From the NCBI RefSeq assembly GCF_011683955.1, contig NZ_JAAQPI010000008.1, positions 62,001 to 126,000 on the forward strand: DNA of 64,000 bases, given 5' to 3'. Below the pieces are notes generated by a model. It saw only the letters and a list, made by a program, of their open reading frames with translations. It was not told where the DNA came from and made no database searches. Position numbers and translations under genes: made by a program. Below are positions 57,230 through 64,000 of the stretch, one piece after another. The stretch comes from Pseudomaricurvus alkylphenolicus. Lineage in GTDB: Bacteria > Pseudomonadota > Gammaproteobacteria > Pseudomonadales > Cellvibrionaceae. Position 1 is the stretch's first letter; each line of letters begins with the position of its first letter.

Positions 57230-58591
57230 GTGAAGCAAGCGGTTTCCTTTACCGAAGGCCCGGTGGGGCGTCAGTTGTACAAAATGTCGATTCCCATGGT
57301 ATGGGGGCTATTGGCCACCATGTCGTTTAACGCCGTCGACACCTTTTTTGTGGCTCAGCTCGGAGCCGATCAACTGGCCGCAATGAGTTTCACCTTCCCC
57401 GTGGTGATGGTGGTGACCAGCATGGCGATCGGCCTGGGTGCCGGCACTTCATCGGTGATGGCCCGATTGCTGGGGCAGGGGCAGACAGATGAGGCACGGC
57501 AGATGGCGGGTGATACTCTGCTGTTGGGAACACTGCTGTCTGTGATCGTCATGCTGATCGGCTGGCTCACGGTGGAGCCCCTGTTCCTGCTGCTGGGGGC
57601 GGAACCCGAGCTGCTGCCGCTGATCGCGGACTACATGAATATCTGGTACCTCAATACCCCATTCGTGCTGGTTCCGATGGTGATGTCGGCGATGATGCGG
57701 GCAACCGGCAATAGCGGTGTGGCGGGTATTCTGATGATGGCGGCGGCAATATTTAACGCGGTGCTGGACCCGCTGTTGATTTTCGGTTGGGGCCCGATTC
57801 CCAGAATGGAAATCGCCGGGGCCGCCTGGGCCACTGTCCTTACCCGCTTTGCCATGGCGGTGGCGTCCCTTTACTTTGTCGCCTGGCGCCTGAATCTGAT
57901 GAGCGGGCCTCACAAAGCCTGGGAGGGTCTCAAACGCTCCTGGCAGGGAGTTTTGCATATCGGCCTGCCGGCTATGGGCACCAATATGATTATCCCCTTT
58001 GCCAGTGGCATCACCGTGGCCCTGGTAGCCAGCCATGGGGTGGACGCGGTGGCCGGCTTTGGCGTGGCCATGCGGATTGAACCCGTGGTTTTGATTGCCT
58101 TCTATTCGTTGTCCGGAGTGGTCGGGCCCTTCTTGGGTCAAAACATGGCGGAGCCCTATCGCCATCGCCAGCAAGAGGCACTGAGAGTGATCCTGCGTTT
58201 CTGTCTGGCGTTTGGGCTGGCCATGGCGGTGCTGTTGTGGCTGGTCGGAGGCACCGTCAGTCGCTGGTTCAGTGATTCCGCGGAGGTGGTCGCTGTGGCG
58301 GTTGCCTACCTGGCAATCGCCCCCATCAGCTATGGGCTCTATGGGCTGGTAATGTCCATCAATGCCAGTTTTAACGGTCTCGGCAAGCCGTTTCCCGCGA
58401 TGGCTATCTCCGTGTTGCGGGTGCTGATCCTATACCTGCCGCTGGCGTTGGCGGCGCAGGCGCTGTGGGGATTAACCGGGCTGTTTGTGGCTACTGCCTT
58501 GGCCAATGCCATTGCCGGTGTCATTGGATATTTCTGGTTGAAGCGCCAGCTGCACCAGAGCGCTTTGCAACCTGCCCAGGCTTCGGGTTAA
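57230..58591 (+). CDS. MATE-family efflux transporter
   Basis: A 453-residue MATE exporter with twelve predicted helices. Family features include GRQLYKMSIPMVWGLLATMSFN, VDTFFVAQLGADQLAAMSF and VLDPLLIFGWGPIPRMEIAGAAWATVLTR. It exports drugs or metabolites using Na+ or H+. The start is GTG at 57230; a TTG two codons earlier is also possible. It is divergent from the TonB receptor and may share its control region. The substrate is unknown. Confidence 0.9.
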   Translation: MKQAVSFTEGPVGRQLYKMSIPMVWGLLATMSFNAVDTFFVAQLGADQLAAMSFTFPVVMVVTSMAIGLGAGTSSVMARLLGQGQTDEARQMAGDTLLLGTLLSVIVMLIGWLTVEPLFLLLGAEPELLPLIADYMNIWYLNTPFVLVPMVMSAMMRATGNSGVAGILMMAAAIFNAVLDPLLIFGWGPIPRMEIAGAAWATVLTRFAMAVASLYFVAWRLNLMSGPHKAWEGLKRSWQGVLHIGLPAMGTNMIIPFASGITVALVASHGVDAVAGFGVAMRIEPVVLIAFYSLSGVVGPFLGQNMAEPYRHRQQEALRVILRFCLAFGLAMAVLLWLVGGTVSRWFSDSAEVVAVAVAYLAIAPISYGLYGLVMSINASFNGLGKPFPAMAISVLRVLILYLPLALAAQALWGLTGLFVATALANAIAGVIGYFWLKRQLHQSALQPAQASG

Positions 58592-58638
58592 AGACGCATC
58601 CAAAGCTAAAATACCGGGACTGGCCGGGGGATTATCGC

Positions 58639-58644
58639 TATAAT
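58639..58644 (+). promoter_or_regulatory. -10 element of prfC promoter
   Basis: A perfect TATAAT 48 bp before the prfC ATG. No convincing -35 is seen at 16-18 bp, so it is a partial promoter call. Confidence 0.5.
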
Positions 58645-58691
58645 CCGCGCCCTTTGAAGCCCTTATTCGACGCACTGTTTTTTGATGCCCT

Positions 58692-60269
58692 ATGAGTATT
58701 CCCGAGTCTGATCTGGCCAAGCGCCGGACGTTTGCGATTATTTCCCACCCCGATGCCGGTAAGACCACCATTACCGAAAAATTACTGCTGTTCGGGAATG
58801 CCATTCAACACGCGGGTACCGTTAAGGGCAAAAAGGGCCCTCACGCCAAATCCGACTGGATGACCATGGAGCAGGAGCGGGGCATCTCAGTAACCTCCTC
58901 GGTGATGCAGTTTCCCTACCGCGAGCGCGTCGTCAATCTGCTCGATACCCCGGGGCACGAGGACTTCTCCGAAGATACCTACCGCACTCTGACGGCCGTG
59001 GATTCGGTACTGATGGTGATTGACGGCGCCAAGGGTGTGGAAGATCGAACCATCAAGCTGATGGAAGTGTGTCGCCTGCGTGATACGCCGATATTGTCGT
59101 TCGTTAACAAGATGGACCGGGATATCCGTGATCCGATTGAAGTTATGGACGAGATCGAAGAGGTCCTCAAGATCTCTGCGGCTCCGATTAACTGGCCCCT
59201 GGGCATGGGTAAGGAGTTTAAGGGGGTTTACAACCTCTACACGGATACCATTCATGTCTTCCAGCAGGGCATGGGCCACACCATCAACGATGACCTGCGT
59301 ATCCAGGGCATCGACAGCGATGAGGCCAGTGAATTGATGGGTGCCTACGCCGATGATATTCGCGAGGAAATTGAGCTGGTGCGTGGTGCCACCCATGAAT
59401 TTGATGTGGAAGAGTACCTGGCAGGCCGTATGACTCCCGTGTTCTTCGGTACCGCCCTGGGCAATTTTGGCGTCCGGGAAATGCTCGATGGCTTTGTGGA
59501 ATGGGCTCCGGCACCTCTGGGGCGCCAGGCGGCCACCCGCGCTGTTGAGGCCGAAGAGGCGAAATTCAGTGGTTTTGTGTTTAAGATCCAAGCCAATATG
59601 GATCCCAAACATCGCGACCGTATTGCCTTTATGCGCGTCTGCTCGGGCAAATACACCAAAGGCATGAAGATGCGCCATGTGCGTATCGGCAAGGATGTGA
59701 AAATCGCCGATGCTGTGACCTTCCTGGCGGGGGACCGCAGTCATGTGGAAGAGGCGATGGCCGGCGATATTATCGGTCTGCACAACCACGGCACCATTCA
59801 GATTGGCGATACCTTCACCGAAGGCGAGGGCCTGAAGTTCACCGGCATTCCTCACTTCGCGCCAGAGCTGTTCCGCAAAATCCGACTTAAGGACCCCCTA
59901 AAGACCAAACAGCTGCAGAAGGGCTTGCAGCAGCTGTCTGAGGAGGGCTCCACCCAGGTGTTTTTCCCGATCCACTCCAACGACATTATTGTCGGCGCGG
60001 TTGGGGTGCTGCAGTTCGAGGTGGTGGCCTACCGCCTCAAGGACGAATACAAGGTGGAGGCGATCTACGAGCCGGTCAGTGTCAATACTGCCCGCTGGGT
60101 AGAAACCGAGGACGAGAAAAAGCTGGAAGAGCTCAAGCGCAAGGCGGGCGAAAATCTGGCGATTGACGGCGGTGGCCACCTGACTTACCTGGCGCCGACA
60201 CGCGTCAATTTGTCCCTGGCTGAAGAACGTTATCCGGAAATTGAGTTCCATTCCACCCGCGAACACTAA
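58692..60269 (+). CDS. prfC: Peptide chain release factor 3
   Basis: A 525-residue class II release factor GTPase. The G domain has [15 protein letters not shown] (G1), [14 protein letters not shown] (G3) and NKMDRD (G4), followed by beta-barrel domains II and III. RF3 removes RF1 and RF2 from the ribosome after peptide release. Complete, normal length and well separated from the MATE gene. Confidence 0.98.
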   Translation: MSIPESDLAKRRTFAIISHPDAGKTTITEKLLLFGNAIQHAGTVKGKKGPHAKSDWMTMEQERGISVTSSVMQFPYRERVVNLLDTPGHEDFSEDTYRTLTAVDSVLMVIDGAKGVEDRTIKLMEVCRLRDTPILSFVNKMDRDIRDPIEVMDEIEEVLKISAAPINWPLGMGKEFKGVYNLYTDTIHVFQQGMGHTINDDLRIQGIDSDEASELMGAYADDIREEIELVRGATHEFDVEEYLAGRMTPVFFGTALGNFGVREMLDGFVEWAPAPLGRQAATRAVEAEEAKFSGFVFKIQANMDPKHRDRIAFMRVCSGKYTKGMKMRHVRIGKDVKIADAVTFLAGDRSHVEEAMAGDIIGLHNHGTIQIGDTFTEGEGLKFTGIPHFAPELFRKIRLKDPLKTKQLQKGLQQLSEEGSTQVFFPIHSNDIIVGAVGVLQFEVVAYRLKDEYKVEAIYEPVSVNTARWVETEDEKKLEELKRKAGENLAIDGGGHLTYLAPTRVNLSLAEERYPEIEFHSTREH

Positions 60270-60350
60270 GCGCTGATCAATCCGCGCAAGCAACCATGCC
60301 GGGCGCCTATACTTGCAGTAGAGATTCTGCTTTTGTATGGGAGGTCCGCC

Positions 60351-60767
60351 ATGATTCCACGCCTGACTCACCTTGCTCTGCACGTCGAAGATGTTGAAGC
60401 CTGCATCGACTTTTACCGGGATTTCTGCCAAATGCGTGTGTGTCATCGCCGTGAAAGCGGCTCGCAGACGATAGTGTGGATGTCTGAACCCGGGCAAGAA
60501 CAGAGCTTTGTGTTTGTGATGATGGATAAGGGGCATCGGCTTGAGCTGCCGGAACGGGATTACCGGCACTTCGGCTTTGCGGTGGAAAGCCGCGAGCAGG
60601 TAGATCTTCTGGCACAAAAGGCCGAGCGTGAGGGCTGCCTGTTGTGGCCTCCCCGTGAAGAAGCCTTTCCTGTGGGTTACTATTGTGGCGTTATGGACCC
60701 GGCGGGTAATCAGGTGGAATTCAGCTATGGCCAGCCTCTGGGGCCAGGCGCGCCGAGTCTGGAATAA
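60351..60767 (+). CDS. VOC-family (glyoxalase-like) protein
   Basis: A 138-residue vicinal-oxygen-chelate protein with two beta-alpha-beta-beta-beta repeats. Likely metal ligands are His in LTHLALHVEDVE, Glu or His near the middle (HFGFAVES) and Glu in GNQVEFSYGQ. Its members are lyases, dioxygenases or resistance proteins; the reaction cannot be named. It may be cotranscribed with the downstream genes (43 bp). Confidence 0.88.
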   Translation: MIPRLTHLALHVEDVEACIDFYRDFCQMRVCHRRESGSQTIVWMSEPGQEQSFVFVMMDKGHRLELPERDYRHFGFAVESREQVDLLAQKAEREGCLLWPPREEAFPVGYYCGVMDPAGNQVEFSYGQPLGPGAPSLE

Positions 60768-60810
60768 TGCGGAACAGATGTCCGTGGGGCCGGTTGATTA
60801 AGGAGTTGCT

Positions 60811-61572
60811 TTGCCGCTGTTGGATATTTCTCCCTGGTTGTTTCTCGTTCTCACCCTGGCGGCGTTCGTTGCAGGCTTTATCAGTGCCATCGCCGGCTCT
60901 GGTGGGCTGATTATTCTGCCGGTGTTGCTGGGTGCCGGAATACCTCCACTTCATGCGCTTGCCACCAATAAATTTCAGAGTGTTTTCGGAACCTTGTCGT
61001 CGGCACTTAACTTCCTGCGCAAAGGGCATATCGATCTTGGAAACATGAAGGCTTCACTGTGTTATGCCTTTATCGGGGCCTGCTTCGGAACTCTGGCGGT
61101 GCAACAAATGGATCCCGAATGGTTGCGACGTTTGCTGCCTCCACTGCTGATTGCGCTGGCACTGTACGTGGCGTTTTCACCAAGAATGTCTGATATCGAT
61201 AGTGAGCCCCGCTGGAGTGAGCGTCACTTTGACCCTGTGATTGGCGGTGGAATCGGGTTCTATGGGGGTTTTCTGGGGCCGGCCATGGGGTCGTTCTACG
61301 CCGTAGCCTTTTCGTCCCTGCGGGGGTTTAATCTCAGGAAGGCTACGGCGCACACCAAGCCATTGGTGTTGATCACCAACACTACCTCGATGGTGATTTT
61401 TATGCTCGGCGGCTACATTATCTGGCCTCTGGCAATTGCCATGGCGGTGGCGCAGTTTGTCGGTGCAAGGTTTGGTTCCCAAATGGTGATCCACCGCGGT
61501 GCGGCTTTGATCCAGCCCGTATTGGTGGTGATGATTGTGTTGTTGGCTATCAAATTGATGGTGTTTCCTTGA
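60811..61572 (+). CDS. TSUP/TauE-SafE-family membrane permease
   Basis: A 253-residue membrane protein with about eight helices. The family motif GFISAIAGSGGLIILPVLLGAGIPP at the N-terminus and the internal repeat GFYGGFLGPAMGSF mark TauE/SafE-type exporters, thought to move sulfite or organosulfonates. It begins with TTG preceded by AGGAG at correct spacing. The next gene overlaps its stop (TTGA), so the two are coupled. Confidence 0.88.
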   Translation: MPLLDISPWLFLVLTLAAFVAGFISAIAGSGGLIILPVLLGAGIPPLHALATNKFQSVFGTLSSALNFLRKGHIDLGNMKASLCYAFIGACFGTLAVQQMDPEWLRRLLPPLLIALALYVAFSPRMSDIDSEPRWSERHFDPVIGGGIGFYGGFLGPAMGSFYAVAFSSLRGFNLRKATAHTKPLVLITNTTSMVIFMLGGYIIWPLAIAMAVAQFVGARFGSQMVIHRGAALIQPVLVVMIVLLAIKLMVFP

Positions 61573-61913
61573 TTCTGTTGCTATCCATCCTGTTTAGCAC
61601 CTTGCTCTGTCTGGTGGTGGTGGGTGTATTGATCTGGGTGCGTACGCCCCATTACCGCCTGGACGAAGCCCAGGTCGCGAGACTGCTGGAATGGATGCTG
61701 TTGGGACAGGCGACGGAAAATGATTGGCGCGTGTTCTGCGACATTCCCATTCGTCATGACGACTTTCTGGAATCCATTCGCATTCGCTGTGTGGAACTCG
61801 ATGAAAAACACTTTATCGGTGACAGTCACGGCGGACGCTTGTTGTCCGCGGAGGGCCTGGAGCAGTTGACTGAGCTGTTACAGCAAATCAGAACTCGCCA
61901 GAGTAATTCTTGA
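61569..61913 (+). CDS. Small membrane-anchored protein of unknown function
   Basis: A 114-residue protein, start TTG overlapping the TSUP stop. It has one N-terminal membrane helix (about 1-24) followed by a soluble domain (VARLLEWMLLGQATENDWRV). I do not recognise a family. Its tight coupling to the TSUP permease suggests it may act with it. Expression as a real protein is supported by frame length and coupling only. Confidence 0.7.
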   Translation: MILLLSILFSTLLCLVVVGVLIWVRTPHYRLDEAQVARLLEWMLLGQATENDWRVFCDIPIRHDDFLESIRIRCVELDEKHFIGDSHGGRLLSAEGLEQLTELLQQIRTRQSNS

Positions 61914-61998
61914 AGGAGACGTAAATCACTTTACTCCTGCCGTTTGCTTTGGAATTATGGCTCGGGAATTCGACTGTCGTTCCACAAAAGGACGTGTT

Positions 61999-63078
61999 AT
62001 GACTATTCAGCAATCACCGATCGCCCGTTTTCTGATATTAACGGCCGCCTTTGTCGTAATTGTGGCGGGTATGCGTACGGCCGAATCCCTGCTGGTGCCA
62101 TTTCTGTTGTCCCTGTTTATTGCGGTGATCTGCTCGCCCCCCCTGTTGTGGTTGAAGCAAAAAGGCGTTCCCTCGGCGCTGTCGCTGACAATCATTATGC
62201 TGTCGATTGTCGGCATAGGTCTGGTGATCGGTATGGTGGCGGGGTCATCCATCAACGACTTTCGTGGCGATCTGCCGGAATATCAAAAGCGACTGGAGGT
62301 GATAACCCAGCAGCTGCAACAATTCTTGCACGGTTTGGGCATCGAGTTAAACGAAGAGCAGTGGCGCCAGAGCTTTGATCCCGGTGTGGCACTGGCATTG
62401 GCGGGCAACACCCTGGCCTCGTTCGGCAATGTCATGGGCAACGCCTTTATGATTCTGTTAACGGTGATTTTTATTCTTGCCGAAGAGGTTCGCTTTGGCG
62501 ACAAAATGATGTCTGCGCACCCGAACGCAGCCCGCACGGTTACCGCTATGGGGCGCTTTACCCGCAGCGTCAATCAATATATGGCCATTAAGTCGGGCTT
62601 GAGTCTGCTGACTGGCTTTCTTGCCATGACGTGGTTGTGGATACTGGGCGTGGACTATCCTGTTCTGTGGGGGATGTTGGCTTTTCTGCTCAACTTCGTG
62701 CCCAATCTGGGTTCTATTCTGGCGGCTATTCCCGCGGTGTTATTGGCCTTGATTCAATTGGGGGTGCCTGATGCGGCACTGACGGCTGCCGGATACGTGG
62801 TTATTAATGTGATGGTCGGCAATGTGATTGAACCCAGAATGATGGGGCGCGGATTGGACCTGTCGACTCTGGTGGTGTTCTTGTCCCTGGTGTTCTGGGG
62901 CTGGGTGTTGGGGCCTGTGGGTATGTTATTGTCGGTGCCTCTGACGATGACAGTCAAAATTGCGCTGGAGAGCTCAAATGAAACCCGCTGGCTCGGTGTT
63001 ATGCTTGGATCCGGCCGGGATATCAGCACTGAACAGGTTGGAGAACCCGCCGCCCAAAGCGACCCTGAGACGCTATAA
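61999..63078 (+). CDS. AI-2E family transporter
   Basis: A 359-residue AI-2E (YdiK/PerM) permease with eight helices. Typical parts are MRTAESLLVPFLLSLFIAVICSP-like N-terminus and the C-terminal FLLNFVPNLGSILAAIPAVLLAL, GNVIEPRMMGRGLDLSTLVVFLSLVFWGWVLG. Members transport or affect autoinducer-2, Na+ or metabolites; here the substrate is unknown. ATG 61999 has AAGGA upstream and was preferred over 61957. The tail is hydrophilic. Confidence 0.9.
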   Translation: MTIQQSPIARFLILTAAFVVIVAGMRTAESLLVPFLLSLFIAVICSPPLLWLKQKGVPSALSLTIIMLSIVGIGLVIGMVAGSSINDFRGDLPEYQKRLEVITQQLQQFLHGLGIELNEEQWRQSFDPGVALALAGNTLASFGNVMGNAFMILLTVIFILAEEVRFGDKMMSAHPNAARTVTAMGRFTRSVNQYMAIKSGLSLLTGFLAMTWLWILGVDYPVLWGMLAFLLNFVPNLGSILAAIPAVLLALIQLGVPDAALTAAGYVVINVMVGNVIEPRMMGRGLDLSTLVVFLSLVFWGWVLGPVGMLLSVPLTMTVKIALESSNETRWLGVMLGSGRDISTEQVGEPAAQSDPETL

Positions 63079-63116
63079 TGCCGACACGTTATGAGCTTTA
63101 CGGATAGCAGCAGATT

Positions 63117-63788
63117 TTGATCAATACCCGCCTGACCGACATCGTTCTGGAGATTCTGCCCACCGCACGTATCGAAACCCTCGATCTGGGTAACGGCACG
63201 GATATTCAGCTGTACCTGATGAATGAGGATTACCCCCAGGGCAAGTTGCCTCAGGAGGCCGCGCTGAAACTCATGGAGCAACCCTACTACTGGGCGTTCT
63301 GCTGGGCGTCGGGTCTGGTCCTCTCCCGCTATATTCTCGATCATCCCGAACTGGTGCGAGCAAAGCGTGTGGTGGATTTTGGCTGTGGCTCGGGCGTGGT
63401 AGCGATTGCCGCTGCCCGCGCAGGTGCCGCCGAGGTGGTGGCCTGTGACATCGATCCGGTGGCGCAGCTGGCGACGCGAGAGAACGCAGCGCTCAACCAG
63501 GTAGAACTGACGATCAGTGATGATTTTGACAACATCCAGGGACATGTGGACATCATCATCGTGGCTGACGTTCTCTATGATCGCGAGAATCTGCCCTGGC
63601 TGAGGCGTTTTGTGGAGCGCGCCGACGATGTGCTGATTGCGGATTCCCGGGTCAAGAATTTTGATTTCCCGCCTTACCAGCAAATTGACCGGCGTGAAGG
63701 TTGTACAATGCCCGACCTGGATGAATCCGCTGAATTTCGCGATGTTCGTATCTATCGTGCCAATCCCGGTGCCAAGATTCCTGTCTAA
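63117..63788 (+). CDS. Class I methyltransferase, ETFB-lysine type
   Basis: A 223-residue SAM-dependent methyltransferase. SAM motif I is VVDFGCGSGVVAIAAARAG, with the acidic end of beta2 in ACDIDPVA. PYYWAFCWASGLVLSRYI before it and ADVLYDRENLPWL after it are typical of the lysine methyltransferase group near PrmA and ETFB-KMT. It may methylate a Lys of a flavoprotein or another protein. It starts with TTG and its stop overlaps the sthA stop by 4 bp. Confidence 0.85.
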   Translation: MINTRLTDIVLEILPTARIETLDLGNGTDIQLYLMNEDYPQGKLPQEAALKLMEQPYYWAFCWASGLVLSRYILDHPELVRAKRVVDFGCGSGVVAIAAARAGAAEVVACDIDPVAQLATRENAALNQVELTISDDFDNIQGHVDIIIVADVLYDRENLPWLRRFVERADDVLIADSRVKNFDFPPYQQIDRREGCTMPDLDESAEFRDVRIYRANPGAKIPV

Positions 63789-64000
63789 TAGGCGTTGGGG
63801 TTTTCGGAGCGCTGGCCAATAATCGCCAGTGCCGCTACTCGATAGGCTTCTGCAAGAGTGGGAAAGTTAAAGACGCTTTCCACAAAGATGTCGACATCCG
63901 CGTTGGACAGCATGCCCATCTGGCCAATGTGAATCAGTTCCGTGGCACCTTCCCCGGCGATCATGACACCCAGAATGCGACGACCTTCGCCATCGCAAAT
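63785..64000 (-). CDS. sthA: Pyridine nucleotide transhydrogenase SthA (3' end only)
   Basis: The last 71 codons of a flavoprotein disulfide-reductase family member read leftward from the window end: GRRILGVMIAGEGATELIHIGQ and FNFPTLAEAYRVAALA match the dimerisation domain of soluble transhydrogenase SthA, which moves electrons between NADPH and NAD+. The start is outside the window. A dihydrolipoamide-dehydrogenase-like paralogue is a less likely alternative because the active HxxxxE sequence of that group is missing in this stretch. Confidence 0.82.
   Translation of the reverse strand: MCDGEGRRILGVMIAGEGATELIHIGQMGMLSNADVDIFVESVFNFPTLAEAYRVAALAIIGQRSENPNAY

Overview
The window is 64 kb of chromosome from a gammaproteobacterium. 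Its coding density, gene orders (gatCAB / mreBCD-maf-rng-yhdP; lptCAB-rpoN-hpf-ptsN-rapZ-ptsO; bolA-murA-hisGD; zapE-rplM-rpsI-petABC-sspAB; hdfR/maoP) and protein character resemble Pseudomonas and the Cellvibrionales-type marine gammaproteobacteria. The genus cannot be fixed from the sequence alone. I saw no rRNA, tRNA, CRISPR array, transposase, integrase or prophage gene; apart from short repeats this is core chromosome.

Layout: 1-2420 holds the rhlB 3' part and a REC-REC-GGDEF regulator. 2451-6834 (minus) is a gatC-gatA-gatB-PA4642-cysZ run. 7146-16190 (plus) is mreB-mreC-mreD-maf-rng-yhdP. 16191-17377 holds an intergenic repeat element and an exported msrB at the place where tldD-type genes usually lie. 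17378-27253 (minus) is the envelope/nitrogen-PTS/sigma-54 block yrbG-kdsD-lptC-lptA-lptB-rpoN-hpf-ptsN-rapZ-ptsO-mgtE-darP. 27499-31808 (plus) is mlaC-ibaG-murA-hisG-hisD. 31827-33567 (minus) is a DegS/AlgW protease and zapG. 33753-40688 (plus) is a hydrolase, zapE, rplM-rpsI, petA with a fused petBC, and sspA-sspB. 40856-48486 holds cysK, yip1, an M48 protease with lemA, a thiolase and nhaC. 48496-49845 is the divergent hdfR/maoP pair. 49929-53025 is an ATP-grasp ligase plus a fused N-formylglutamate amidohydrolase/MATCAP (DUF1704) metallopeptidase. 53015-57030 (minus) is a Met-rich TonB receptor followed by a RegB/RegA redox two-component pair. 57230-63788 (plus) runs MATE, prfC, VOC, TSUP, a small membrane protein, an AI-2E permease and a methyltransferase. 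The 3' end of an sthA-like gene closes the window.

The most interesting parts: (i) the translationally overlapping ATP-grasp ligase and amidohydrolase-MATCAP carboxypeptidase, whose enzyme classes parallel the eukaryotic tubulin tyrosination/detyrosination pair and may form a bacterial amino-acid add/remove cycle; (ii) a RegB/RegA pair downstream of a copper-type TonB receptor, with a GCGAC-N5-GTCGC palindrome in the receptor's upstream region that fits the RegA/PrrA recognition pattern; (iii) mreC, whose conserved N-terminus can only start at an ATC codon; (iv) a fused cytochrome b-c1 gene; and (v) repeated loss of genes expected by synteny (kdsC, mlaFED, mlaB, hisC, tldD/tldE). These rest on reading the sequence and on family knowledge; no database search was run.
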